A DNA stretch of 64,000 nucleotides, taken from assembly GCF_013141715.1 (NCBI RefSeq), contig NZ_WHOA01000023.1, positions 1 through 64,000 on the forward strand. The letters are read 5' to 3'. Origin of the DNA: Paenibacillus phytorum (GTDB lineage Bacteria; Bacillota; Bacilli; Paenibacillales; NBRC-103111). The translations under genes and the position numbers were made by a program. Below the pieces are notes generated by a model. The model made no database searches. It saw only the letters and a program-made list of their open reading frames with translations, and was not told the DNA's origin. This document shows positions 1-8,116 of this stretch, piece by piece; the stretch's first letter is position 1, and every line of letters starts with the position of its first letter.

Positions 1-230
1 AAGCAGTAGCTGCCTCGCGGTTTTTTATAGATGAAAGAATGATATCTGTTGAGAGCCCGCTTCCGGCTGCTGTGGCAGATGATTTAGCCAAGCTCGGATA
101 TGAGGTAGTGAACAATGAGGATCCTATGTTTTACGGGGGGATTCACGGATTAATGAGATGTCATGACACAGGACAAATAGTTGGTGCTGCCGATCCAAGA
201 CGGGGAGGAGCAAGTCAAGTAAGCGAATAA
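1..230 (+). CDS. ggt: gamma-glutamyltransferase, C-terminal end (partial)
   Basis: The window opens inside this reading frame; the first whole codon is at position 3 and the TAA is at 228-230. The visible 75 residues match the small-subunit C-terminus of gamma-glutamyltranspeptidases: a stretch reading AVAASRFFIDER, then LGYEVV, then the near-terminal signature GQIVGAADPRRGGA. The enzyme transfers or hydrolyses the gamma-glutamyl group of glutathione and related peptides and is normally secreted and self-processed. The catalytic Thr and the large subunit lie upstream of the window, so activity cannot be judged. A hairpin terminator follows at 290. Confidence 0.85.
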   Translation, partial: AVAASRFFIDERMISVESPLPAAVADDLAKLGYEVVNNEDPMFYGGIHGLMRCHDTGQIVGAADPRRGGASQVSE

Positions 231-289
231 GATACAACCCCTAAACACAATGCGGAATAAACTTTATTGCTGTAAGAATATTAAAAAGG

Positions 290-316
290 GGCGGCTCATA
301 TTAGCCGCCTTTATTA
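290..316. terminator. intrinsic terminator between convergent genes
   Basis: GGCGGCT and AGCCGCC (290-296 and 303-309) pair around a 6-base loop. A T-rich tail follows on the plus strand and an A-run precedes it, so it can serve both the gamma-glutamyltransferase gene and the minus-strand zinc-ribbon gene, whose TAA at 301-303 lies inside the hairpin. Confidence 0.75.
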
Positions 317-534
317 TATTCACTTAATGGATAAGAGGGAAAGGAAGGATAGCCAAACTCCAATTCGTCCAAGCAAAGAGTGCAGACTTCACCTAGAATT
401 AGGAACTCCCCGGTTTTGCTGTTGCACCTTGGACATAGCAGATGTCCGTTCTTATTAGCTTCCTTATCGATCGTTCGATCGGGTTGGGCGGAAATAATAA
501 TTTCCTCAGCCATTGAATGGATGTTGTTTATCAC
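301..534 (-). CDS. small zinc-ribbon protein, function unknown
   Basis: A 77-residue protein with two Cys pairs: CPRC about 13 residues before CTLC. This spacing is expected for a zinc ribbon of the rubredoxin/knuckle type. I chose the GTG at 534 because AAAGGA sits 9 bases upstream; the in-frame TTG at 543 would leave no spacing. The N-terminal half is acidic and helical-looking, with no signal peptide or membrane segment. It converges on the gamma-glutamyltransferase gene and shares its terminator. I recognise no family; a small regulatory or adaptor protein is possible but not shown. Confidence 0.55.
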   Translation of the reverse strand: MINNIHSMAEEIIISAQPDRTIDKEANKNGHLLCPRCNSKTGEFLILGEVCTLCLDELEFGYPSFPSYPLSEYNKGG

Positions 535-581
535 ACTTCTCAATCCTTTCTTGTACTCATAGTCTGCTTTATGATCTCATA

Positions 582-617
582 AATAGTATACACTATATTT
601 AAATAGTGTGTATTATT
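582..617. promoter_or_regulatory. AT-rich inverted repeat, possible operator
   Basis: A 36-base imperfect palindrome centred near 599/600. The left arm AATAGTATACACTAT faces AATAATACACACTAT on the other strand, joined through TTTAAA. It lies about 50 bases upstream of the minus-strand zinc-ribbon start and looks like an operator for a dimeric regulator. The rest of 618-942 is AT-rich and holds only the hairpin at 746 and the ribosome site of the next gene. Confidence 0.4.
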
Positions 618-745
618 TAAATATTATAAAGTCATAATGATGTCTTATATATACTTAAGTTTGTATTTTTTTCATAACCGAACAGTAGTGACAATTTGAT
701 TGCTGATATGTTTAAAGTAGCATTAAAACTTTTTTGACCCCAAAA

Positions 746-772
746 AACCGCTAAAAGCGGTTAATCTTTTTC
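746..772. terminator. terminator-like hairpin with no obvious gene upstream
   Basis: AACCGCT, a 3-base AAA loop and AGCGGTT (746-762) are followed by TAATCTTTTT and preceded by an A-run. It could act in both directions. No gene ends next to it, so it may be left over from a lost gene or limit read-through into the 943 gene. Confidence 0.55.
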
Positions 773-942
773 TATCGGTTTCCGTCGTCAATTGTGACCC
801 CTGCATATGTAAAATTTACGTTCTCGACGATGTGTTCTCATATTCCTCGCTGATGTCGAAGGGAATGCTTCTGTAATGTTTGATAAAAATAGTCAGTAGG
901 GGGAACTATTCAATAAAAAAGAATAAAGCGGAGGTTATAAGA

Positions 943-1782
943 ATGGAGCATTCATTACTCTCAGAGTTGAAGGAGCTTATTACCAATCTGGAGCAAAAAA
1001 AGGCTGAGACCCGTTATACGATTCCCAGTGAAATTATGGGGGCCACGAAGAAGGCAAAAAACTTGGAAAGGTTCTTACACGATATATTGGCTGTAGTTAA
1101 CGGCAGCGGCGGGATTAATCTGCTAAGCATTATCCGTAGAGAGTTTGGCATGAGCGTGGACCTTACAGATCATATCGATCAGTGGGCACCCTACAACAAA
1201 GATCAGTTTGAAGATGCGCTCCATGATGCGATTGACCGGGCTGAAATTCGTGCGGGAAAGCAAGGGTTATTTTTTGAAGGTTCGCCTGATAAAAAGGAAG
1301 CCACAGAAGCACTGCATTTGCTTAAGAGCATCGCCCATGCCGCGGTTAAGTGTCAATTTAGTCCAAAACTAGCTGGACCTCATGCTTATATTGAAATTTT
1401 GGATCATGTAATCCAGTTTTATGCACTTCCCAATTCGTTCCCTGATGATAGAATGATCAAGTACAGAAACCTACTGTCCTCTGATCGACTTTATGCAATG
1501 TCGGGGCACGATGATACTATAACAGCTGCATTGAAGAGTCATGTAAAAGAGTGGTACCAACGTTCATCCTATACGTTTTTGGAAAACGCCGAATGGTATC
1601 ATACGTACGAATCAGTCCTAGATTATTTGTACGTTTTAACGGAAGAGCAGCTAGAACGTTTACGGATAGATTTTATCCAGCATATTAGGAATGATTTTAA
1701 AATAGTGAAAGTAAAACCAGAGCTGCACCGGGTGAAGCTTCTGAAGTCGATGCTGGAAACCGTTTTGAACTGGAAGGTTTAG
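943..1782 (+). CDS. unknown 279-residue cytoplasmic protein
   Basis: I do not recognise this protein. The frame is open from 880, but the ATG at 943 is preceded by GGAGG with 8-base spacing and is preferred. It is soluble, with no signal peptide or membrane segment, and is largely helical. The first 50 residues are rich in Glu/Lys and could form a coiled coil. A central part contains several His/Asp residues (LHLLKSIAHAAVK, GHDDTITAAL) but no catalytic motif I can name. It stands alone between degenerate sequence on both sides, and its 3' end directly abuts an AraC-family remnant on the other strand, so this may be an accessory gene inserted into an older locus. Confidence 0.5.
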   Translation: MEHSLLSELKELITNLEQKKAETRYTIPSEIMGATKKAKNLERFLHDILAVVNGSGGINLLSIIRREFGMSVDLTDHIDQWAPYNKDQFEDALHDAIDRAEIRAGKQGLFFEGSPDKKEATEALHLLKSIAHAAVKCQFSPKLAGPHAYIEILDHVIQFYALPNSFPDDRMIKYRNLLSSDRLYAMSGHDDTITAALKSHVKEWYQRSSYTFLENAEWYHTYESVLDYLYVLTEEQLERLRIDFIQHIRNDFKIVKVKPELHRVKLLKSMLETVLNWKV

Positions 1783-1783
1783 T

Positions 1784-1912
1784 TACCACGAAACCGCTTA
1801 ATTTCGAAGAAGCGCTCATATTAACAGCCATCGTTAATTGTTCGATACGCAAAGGCTCAGCAAAATCTTGCTTAATTAAGCTAATTGTTTTAGCGATACG
1901 CTCAGTTGTGAA
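1784..1912 (-). pseudogene. AraC-family regulator remnant (first helix-turn-helix)
   Basis: Read on the minus strand, about 43 codons give ERIAKTISLIKQDFAEPLRI followed by EQLTMAVNMSASS. This is the start of the AraC-type DNA-binding domain of YqhC-like regulators (R-I-..-W-I-R-..-PLRVE-L-..-MS-SS). The match breaks where the usual HRHFK motif should follow, a stop lies a few codons upstream of the fragment, and there is no start. The rest of the gap up to 2155 shows nothing recognisable except the ribosome site of the next gene. Confidence 0.6.
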
Positions 1913-2155
1913 GTATGAATATTAGCGGTTGAATGATGTTGTATAAAGTGAAACAATTGCTGCCCTAATCTTGCCTCTCACTCCTCGTTGTTGCATCGTG
2001 TACAACGCAACCTTTCAAATACTCTCGACTAAGACTGGCGCAAGCAGGTTATATCATTATTTAGGTTTAATTGTATGCATGGCATTAAAAATGAAGGAGA
2101 TCTGTCGAAAGTTGTCGAAACGACTCGTATCTATCTTTTTTAGGAGATGAGGAGT

Positions 2156-3739
2156 ATGAGAACAACCGATGCTGCTCCGCGGATACGACTTGTTCATTTT
2201 ATAATTCTATTGATGCTTGTATCTATTTCGATCATTTCTATCATTCAAATAGCTGCTTCGTTTAAGGCGGAACGAGATTCCTTGTATGAAACGACACTAG
2301 AGCTTAATTATGAAAGCGCCAAAAAAATGAGCGTGACTATGAACTCCCTTTTCAAAGCGATGGAGAGAAGTTTGAAAGTGACCTCTGAACACCAGGAGAA
2401 GAGTATGCAAACACCAGATTCTATTCAAGCCCAATTGGATTTGGTAACGGGGAGCAGCAATTACTTTAATTCACAAATGGTCAATGACGCCAATGGGAAT
2501 GTCTTAGCCATTTCTCCTGTTTCGGTAGGTCTCACAAGCAAAAAACTGACATCGAAAGCCGTATTAGATGCGATTGAGCAGCGAAAGGCTGCGATCTCAG
2601 CACCTTTTGAATCTGTAACGAATAGGCTTATTGTATTAATGACAAATCCCATATTTAATTCCTCAGGCCAGTATTTGGGTTCATTAGGAGGCGCTATTTA
2701 TTTACGAGAAAACAATGTGTTAAATGATATATTCGGTTCCAACAGCTACTCTCCATCAGGTTCATATATCTATGTTGTTGATGGGGCTGGAAATCTTATT
2801 TATCATCCAGATCACAATCGGTTAGGTGAGAATGTAAGTGCCAATCCAGTGGTAGCCAAGCTCATTAATGGACATAGCGGTAAGGAGAAAGTCGTGAATA
2901 CCTTGGGAGTGCCGATGCTTGCTGGATATTCTTATGTCCCTGCTAACGGGTGGGGAATCGTTGTGCAATCGCCGCTGGAGGAGATAAATGAAAAATCGAT
3001 GCGTTTGATCAAAAATGCCATTCTGTACTCATTACCCTTTCTCCTCCTCATACTTATGCTAACGGCATGGCTGGCCAAAAAGTTGACTCTTCCCTATGCT
3101 CGATTGGCTGCGACTGCCTATAAAATCCTGAATGGCAAACAAGTCGCAGATCTGCCAAAGGTAAGAACGAATACGTATGAAGCCTATCATTTGTACAAAA
3201 CCATGTTAATCACGATCGATGCTTTGCAAAAGAGAGCGATTCAATATGCACTGGAAGCTCAAACGGATAATTTAACGGGTCTTGCCAACAGAAGGAGTAT
3301 GGAAACACAAATGCTTGAATGGTTGGAGGAAGGCATAGATTTTTCACTCATTGTACTGGATATTGATCATTTCAAAGTTATTAATGATACACATGGGCAT
3401 CTTGTAGGAGATACCGTTCTAAAATATTTAGGAAAGCTTCTGCTTTCAATGACAAGTGAGAACGAACACTACTTCCGCTTTGGCGGAGAGGAATTCATTG
3501 TTCTGCTGCCCCATGTGACGAAAGATGATGCGTATCTGTATGCGGAGAAGATCCGTAATAAGCTGGAAATAACCATAAGCCCAGTAGGTCAACCCATCAC
3601 GGTATCTTTGGGAGTGTCCTCATTCCCAACAGATGGAGTGACGGCACATGAAGTGCTTGATCATGCGGATCAAGCGCTCTATTTTGCCAAAGGAAAAGGG
3701 CGGAATTGTACCGTTGCTTACGATCCTAAATATGCATAG
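2156..3739 (+). CDS. membrane diguanylate cyclase with extracellular dCache-type sensor and GGDEF domain
   Basis: A 527-residue protein. One N-terminal membrane helix (about 12-35) is followed by an extracellular dCache-like sensor (about 40-275, with YVVDGAGNLIYHP and GWGIVVQSP, typical of Cache folds), a second helix (about 285-305), a HAMP-like linker and a C-terminal GGDEF domain. The active-site loop is GGEEF (443-447) and the domain carries DIDHFKVINDTHGH. It should make cyclic di-GMP from two GTP in response to an outside ligand. The RxxD inhibitory site usually five residues before the loop is absent, so product inhibition may be lost. The ATG at 2156 has AGGAG 9 bases upstream; the ATG at 2147 does not. 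It appears to be a single-gene transcript with its own terminator. Confidence 0.85.
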   Translation: MRTTDAAPRIRLVHFIILLMLVSISIISIIQIAASFKAERDSLYETTLELNYESAKKMSVTMNSLFKAMERSLKVTSEHQEKSMQTPDSIQAQLDLVTGSSNYFNSQMVNDANGNVLAISPVSVGLTSKKLTSKAVLDAIEQRKAAISAPFESVTNRLIVLMTNPIFNSSGQYLGSLGGAIYLRENNVLNDIFGSNSYSPSGSYIYVVDGAGNLIYHPDHNRLGENVSANPVVAKLINGHSGKEKVVNTLGVPMLAGYSYVPANGWGIVVQSPLEEINEKSMRLIKNAILYSLPFLLLILMLTAWLAKKLTLPYARLAATAYKILNGKQVADLPKVRTNTYEAYHLYKTMLITIDALQKRAIQYALEAQTDNLTGLANRRSMETQMLEWLEEGIDFSLIVLDIDHFKVINDTHGHLVGDTVLKYLGKLLLSMTSENEHYFRFGGEEFIVLLPHVTKDDAYLYAEKIRNKLEITISPVGQPITVSLGVSSFPTDGVTAHEVLDHADQALYFAKGKGRNCTVAYDPKYA

Positions 3740-3746
3740 TCCAAAG

Positions 3747-3793
3747 ACCTTAGATCAATCGCAAGAATTTGCGGCGGAGCTAAGGTTTTTTTC
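3747..3793 (+). terminator. intrinsic terminator after the diguanylate cyclase
   Basis: ACCTTAG (3747-3753) pairs with CTAAGGT (3780-3786) around an inner CGCAA/TTGCG hairpin and is followed by a run of T. Confidence 0.7.
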
Positions 3794-3925
3794 TAATGAA
3801 GAGACATTTCTTATATTGACAGCGATTGGTAGAAAGCTTATAGTAATGAAAATATTTAATTCCGAGTTAACTCATTGGAATAGTTAACGTAACATCTTTT
3901 TAGGTCTAACTGGAGGGGCACTGCG

Positions 3926-4816
3926 ATGAATATTGAGAATATTGAAGCGTTCGTGTATGTCATCCATTATGGCAGCTTTAACAAGGCATCGGAAGTATTA
4001 TTCCTTTCCCAGCCTTCGGTAACAGCTAGAATTCAATCGTTAGAACGGGAATTGGATTGTCGGCTCTTTGATCGAATTGGCAAGCAAGTTCATTTAACGG
4101 AAGATGGCAGGAAGTTTCTTCCTTACGCGCAGCAATTACTGCAAACATTTCAGAAGGGTAAAATCCATCTTAAGCAGAAAAAGGCGCTGCCTAATGAGCT
4201 GCGAATCGGCTGTACGGTATCTGTATCTAATTACATGATGCCAGTAATCATCCCCAAGATGAAGCATAAATACCCGGAAATCAATTTTAAACTAACGACA
4301 GGAATAACGGATGATCTCGTCAACAAAGTTCTGAACCGAGATGTGGATATCAGCTTTGTACGGGGAATCACCCATCCAAGTATTTTGTCAGCCAAAATTT
4401 ATGAAGATCCTATTCGACTCTATGTCTATGAAGGGCATCCTTTTATTGGGAAAGAAAACTTAACGATCCAAGACATCGGACGTCAGGCTCTTATTTTCTT
4501 TGAGTGCGGCTCGCTAGACTGGATGCGGATTCACCGTGTATTTGATAGTTTGAAGGAGTCGCCAAACATCCAGATCCAGACGGATAACTCCGAAACAGCC
4601 AAGAAGCTGGTTCTACAGCGGGCGGGTATCGCGTTCTTGCCTGGGCTTAGCGCCAGTCAGGAAGTTAAGGACAATAAGCTATTTCCAATTGACTTCCCAG
4701 AGACAGCGGGCATTGCCTTGCAGACGAACTTGATTACGCTAAATGGGGAAAATACGTTATTTTTCAACAGTATTTTGGATATTTGCAAAGGATTATGGGG
4801 CCGAACGAAAGGGTAA
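3926..4816 (+). CDS. LysR-family regulator, probable controller of the sulfur-salvage operon
   Basis: A 296-residue LysR-type regulator. An N-terminal winged helix-turn-helix (about 1-60, with GSFNKASEVLFLSQPSVTAR) is followed by a periplasmic-binding-like effector domain (about 90-290). A strong GGAGGGG lies 10 bases before the ATG. In B. subtilis the LysR protein YtlI (AscR) activates the ytmI sulfur operon. Here the regulator sits directly upstream of the equivalent operon, but in the same direction rather than divergent. The effector is unknown; the YtlI precedent suggests a sulfur-status signal. The 147-base gap to the next gene carries its own promoter-like elements. Confidence 0.85.
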   Translation: MNIENIEAFVYVIHYGSFNKASEVLFLSQPSVTARIQSLERELDCRLFDRIGKQVHLTEDGRKFLPYAQQLLQTFQKGKIHLKQKKALPNELRIGCTVSVSNYMMPVIIPKMKHKYPEINFKLTTGITDDLVNKVLNRDVDISFVRGITHPSILSAKIYEDPIRLYVYEGHPFIGKENLTIQDIGRQALIFFECGSLDWMRIHRVFDSLKESPNIQIQTDNSETAKKLVLQRAGIAFLPGLSASQEVKDNKLFPIDFPETAGIALQTNLITLNGENTLFFNSILDICKGLWGRTKG

Positions 4817-4879
4817 TATCAGATTCTTATATATGCTTATAGAAAAACTCTATTATCCAGTTGTGAAACTTGATGATAA

Positions 4880-4924
4880 ATTAGTGCTAATATTAATTCA
4901 TACAAAACAAGTAGGAATTATAAG
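4880..4924 (+). promoter_or_regulatory. putative promoter and operators of the sulfur operon
   Basis: TTCATA (4897-4902), 16 bases, then TATAAG (4919-4924) forms a weak sigma-A promoter. A palindrome ATTAGTGCTAAT (4880-4891) just upstream fits a LysR activator site. AGTAGGAATT (4910-4919), overlapping the -10 box, resembles the GGAATT-containing CymR repressor sites known from B. subtilis and S. aureus sulfur genes. The CymR assignment rests on this short match only. Confidence 0.4.
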
Positions 4925-4963
4925 TTTTAATATTATAACCGAAAAAATGGAGGGTATACACAG

Positions 4964-5806
4964 ATGAGAAAATTAACAATCCTTGGAACAACACTAACTT
5001 TGGCTTTGGTAGCAGCAGGCTGCGGGGCGAAAAATACAGAAACGATCGCATCACCGAAGGCAACTGCTTCAACTGCTGTGGCGGAGCCCGTCAAAGTGAA
5101 GAAGATTATTGTAGGAACGGGCACACAATTTCCGAATGTAGCTTTTCTTGATAAAGACGGTAAGCTTACCGGTTATGATATCGAGCTTGTCAAAGAACTG
5201 GATAAACGCCTTCCTGAGTATGAGTTTGAATTCAAAACGATGGATTTCGCTAACCTGCTCCTGAGCTTGGAAACGAACAAAATTGACTTTGTTGCCCACG
5301 AAATCGAGAAGAACAAGGAAAGAGAGCAAAAATACCTTTTCAACAACGAGCCTTATGCCTACTGGAAAACAAAAGTTATCGTGGCTAAAGACAATACAAA
5401 CATTAAATCGATTGATGACTTAAAAGGTAAAAAAGCGTTAACGACAGCGACTAGTGCCGAATCTACGCTATTAGAAAATTATAATAAAGCAAACGATAAC
5501 GCGATCAAAATTGTTTACCAAAACGGTGCTGCCAACGACTTGGTTAGCCAGCTTACAACAGGACGTGCAGACGGAGCACTCGGAGCGGATTTCTTACTGC
5601 CGCTGGTCGACCCGCAAACCAAATTAAAAGCAGTGGGTCCGATTATTGAAGAAGCTGAGGTTCGTTTCCTCTTCCGCAAAAATGATAAAGACGGGCAAGC
5701 TCTTGCGGATAAAATCGACGTGGCGTTGAAGGCAGTGAAAGCAGATGGAACGCTTTCCAAACTTAGCATTCAATGGCTGGGCGGAGATTATACGAAAAAA
5801 GATTAA
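4964..5806 (+). CDS. tcyJ: cystine-type amino acid ABC transporter, substrate-binding lipoprotein
   Basis: A 280-residue lipoprotein. The signal peptide ends in a VAAGC lipobox (Cys about residue 20) and is followed by a Thr/Ala/Ser-rich linker and a family 3 (SBP_bac_3) solute-binding domain (about 48-275, starting near IIVGTGTQFPNVAFLDKDGK). It sits outside the membrane and delivers a cystine-like or S-modified cysteine substrate to the permeases that follow. B. subtilis has two such proteins here (TcyJ and TcyK); this operon has one. The family and the operon support the role; the exact ligand is inferred. Confidence 0.82.
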   Translation: MRKLTILGTTLTLALVAAGCGAKNTETIASPKATASTAVAEPVKVKKIIVGTGTQFPNVAFLDKDGKLTGYDIELVKELDKRLPEYEFEFKTMDFANLLLSLETNKIDFVAHEIEKNKEREQKYLFNNEPYAYWKTKVIVAKDNTNIKSIDDLKGKKALTTATSAESTLLENYNKANDNAIKIVYQNGAANDLVSQLTTGRADGALGADFLLPLVDPQTKLKAVGPIIEEAEVRFLFRKNDKDGQALADKIDVALKAVKADGTLSKLSIQWLGGDYTKKD

Positions 5807-5850
5807 TGCAGCTTTGAGTAAGAACGGTACAGAAAGGTGAGATCGTCCGC

Positions 5851-6633
5851 ATGGAACAACAATTTGAAATCACCTATGTCTTTGATTTTTTACCCAAATT
5901 AGTATCTTATCTGCATATCACATTGTTTATCGTAGCTTGCTCTATGCTGCTGGGTGTACTAATCGGATTCCTCATAGCCCTGCCAAGGCTGTATGAGGTT
6001 CCGGTGCTAAGAAGGATATCCCAAATCTATGTGTCATTTTTCCGGGGGACACCGATCCTCATCCAGTTGTTCCTCATCTATTATGGACTTCCCGAGATAT
6101 TGAAGCTCATTAACGTCGATGTCTCCAAAGCCCCCGTCCTGACCTTCGTCATTCTGACTTTTGGCCTGCATGGCGGTGCTTATATCTCTGAAGTCATTCG
6201 GGCTGCTGTGAAAGCTGTGGATCGAGGGCAAATTGAGGCTGCCTATGCGATAGGTATGACAGGGTACCAAGCCTTTACACGTATCATCATGCCACAAGCG
6301 CTTGCCATATCGATACCGAACTTTGCGAATCTGCTTATCGCCAATTTGAAGGATACTTCGTTAGCCTTTTCGTTAGGCGCGATGGAATTGATGGGGAAAG
6401 CCCAGACGCTTGGTGCGGCAACACAGCATTTTATTGAAACTTACATTTGTTTATCGCTCATCTACTTTGTCATTTGTTACGCGTTAGAGAAGCTGTTCTT
6501 GGATATCGAGAATAGACTGCTGCGGCATGAACAACCCATTGTTCAACGTGATTCGAAGTTTACATTTAGGCGTTTATTTAAGACACCTTGGGCAGCATCC
6601 GCTCAAACGGATAAAGGAGGGTATCAATCATGA
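5851..6633 (+). CDS. tcyL: cystine-type ABC transporter permease 1
   Basis: A 260-residue His/Glu/Gln/Arg-family permease (HisM type) with about five membrane helices. The cytoplasmic EAA loop reads QIEAAYAIGMTGYQAFTRII and couples to the ATPase. A conserved FRGTPILIQLFLIYYG follows the second helix, as in cystine permeases. The C-terminal tail is about 20 residues longer than that of B. subtilis TcyL. The start has AGAAAGGTGAG upstream, and the stop overlaps the next start by 4 bases, so translation is coupled. Confidence 0.85.
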   Translation: MEQQFEITYVFDFLPKLVSYLHITLFIVACSMLLGVLIGFLIALPRLYEVPVLRRISQIYVSFFRGTPILIQLFLIYYGLPEILKLINVDVSKAPVLTFVILTFGLHGGAYISEVIRAAVKAVDRGQIEAAYAIGMTGYQAFTRIIMPQALAISIPNFANLLIANLKDTSLAFSLGAMELMGKAQTLGAATQHFIETYICLSLIYFVICYALEKLFLDIENRLLRHEQPIVQRDSKFTFRRLFKTPWAASAQTDKGGYQS

Positions 6634-7340
6634 AACTCGATCTTGGGTTTATCGGTTCCGCCTTTTTTCAACTGCTTTCTGCTTTGCCCATTACGCTGCT
6701 AATTACGTTTGTATCGGTTTTCTTTGGATTTCTGATTGGATCGGCAGTGGCGATCATCCGAATATACCGCGTACCTGTTATCCATTACATCGCAAGCGGC
6801 TATGTGACGTTCATCCGAGGAACACCGATGCTAATGCACTTGCTGCTCATTTATTTCGGATTACCTGTGATTATTGATTCTTTGGCAGCAGTCCTCGGTT
6901 GGAGTTTCCGATCGACTTCTATTCCAATGATCGGTTTTGCCTTTCTTTCCTTCTCGATTACAGCAGGAGCCTATTTGGCTGAGGTAGTTAGATCAGGCAT
7001 TCTAGCCGTGAATAAGGGGCAAATCGAAGCTGCCTATTCCATTGGCATGACAACACCGCAAGCGTTAAAGCGCATCGTGCTTCCTCAGGCATTGGCTGTT
7101 AGCTTGCCTAACTTATCCAATTCGTTCATAGGTATGCTTCACGGTTCTACACTGGCTTTCACGGTATCCGTTGTTGAAATTAATGCCAAAGCGCAAATCG
7201 TTGCTACGACAAATTGGAAATTCTTTGAATCGTATATTGCCGCGGCTTTCCTGTTCTGGGGAGTGACGATTCTGATCGAGAAGATAACGGAGCTGCTTGA
7301 GAAACGAATAAATATTTACAACCGAGGTGGTGTACGATGA
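6630..7340 (+). CDS. tcyM: cystine-type ABC transporter permease 2
   Basis: A 236-residue HisM-type permease paralogous to the preceding one, forming the second half of the heterodimeric channel. It has five predicted membrane helices, the [17 protein letters not shown] signature and the EAA loop [28 protein letters not shown] precedes the ATG. ATGA overlaps join it to the genes on both sides, showing tight translational coupling of permease 1, permease 2 and ATPase. Its length is close to B. subtilis TcyM. Confidence 0.85.
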   Translation: MKLDLGFIGSAFFQLLSALPITLLITFVSVFFGFLIGSAVAIIRIYRVPVIHYIASGYVTFIRGTPMLMHLLLIYFGLPVIIDSLAAVLGWSFRSTSIPMIGFAFLSFSITAGAYLAEVVRSGILAVNKGQIEAAYSIGMTTPQALKRIVLPQALAVSLPNLSNSFIGMLHGSTLAFTVSVVEINAKAQIVATTNWKFFESYIAAAFLFWGVTILIEKITELLEKRINIYNRGGVR

Positions 7341-8089
7341 TCAAAATGGCGAATATCACCAAAGCATTCGGCAAGCATGAGGTGCTGAAAGGTATCAATT
7401 TGACGGTAAAAAAAGGAGAAGTCGTCTGTATCCTTGGCCCAAGCGGTTCAGGCAAAACGACGCTGCTTCGCTGCATCAATTACTTGGAGAAGCCGAATCA
7501 AGGTGAGGTAACGATTGGGGATTTCACCATCAATTGCAAGCGCCCGAACAAACAGGATATTCACACGCTGCGTAAGAAAACGGCGATGGTATTTCAACAT
7601 TACAATTTATTTAAACATAAAACGGTGCTGGAAAATGTGATGGAAGGCCTTGTCATTGTACAGAAGCAATCCAAAGAAACTGCACGGCAAACGAGCATTC
7701 AAATGCTGGAGAAAGTGGGGCTGGGAAGTAAGCTGGACGCTTATCCAAGCCAACTGTCAGGCGGACAGCAGCAGAGGGTGGGCATTGCCCGTGCGCTGGC
7801 ACTCAATCCAGAAGTGATTTTGTTCGATGAACCTACCTCTGCACTTGATCCTGAGTTGGTTGGTGAGGTGCTGGAGGTAATTCAGAAAATTGCCAAAGAA
7901 GGCATTACGATGATCGTCGTTACGCATGAAATGGGCTTTGCTCGTGAAGTTTCGAATCATATTGTTTTTATGGATCAAGGTGTGATTGTGGAAGAAGGAA
8001 GGCCTCAGGATATTTTTAGCGATGCGAAGGAAGAGCGTACGAGACAATTTTTGAAACGAATTACGCCGGAGTATACGTTTAACATTTAA
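7337..8089 (+). CDS. tcyN: cystine-type ABC transporter ATPase
   Basis: A 250-residue ABC ATPase of the polar amino acid group (GlnQ/TcyN). Walker A is GPSGSGKT (34-41), the Q-loop is VFQHYNLF, the signature is LSGGQ (140-144) and Walker B is ILFDEP (161-166), followed by an H-loop VTHEMGFA. It energises the two preceding permeases. It overlaps the upstream gene by 4 bases and is followed after 27 bases by the flavin monooxygenase. Confidence 0.9.
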   Translation: MIKMANITKAFGKHEVLKGINLTVKKGEVVCILGPSGSGKTTLLRCINYLEKPNQGEVTIGDFTINCKRPNKQDIHTLRKKTAMVFQHYNLFKHKTVLENVMEGLVIVQKQSKETARQTSIQMLEKVGLGSKLDAYPSQLSGGQQQRVGIARALALNPEVILFDEPTSALDPELVGEVLEVIQKIAKEGITMIVVTHEMGFAREVSNHIVFMDQGVIVEEGRPQDIFSDAKEERTRQFLKRITPEYTFNI

Positions 8090-8116
8090 ATTTACAGCGA
8101 ATACGGAGTGGATGAT

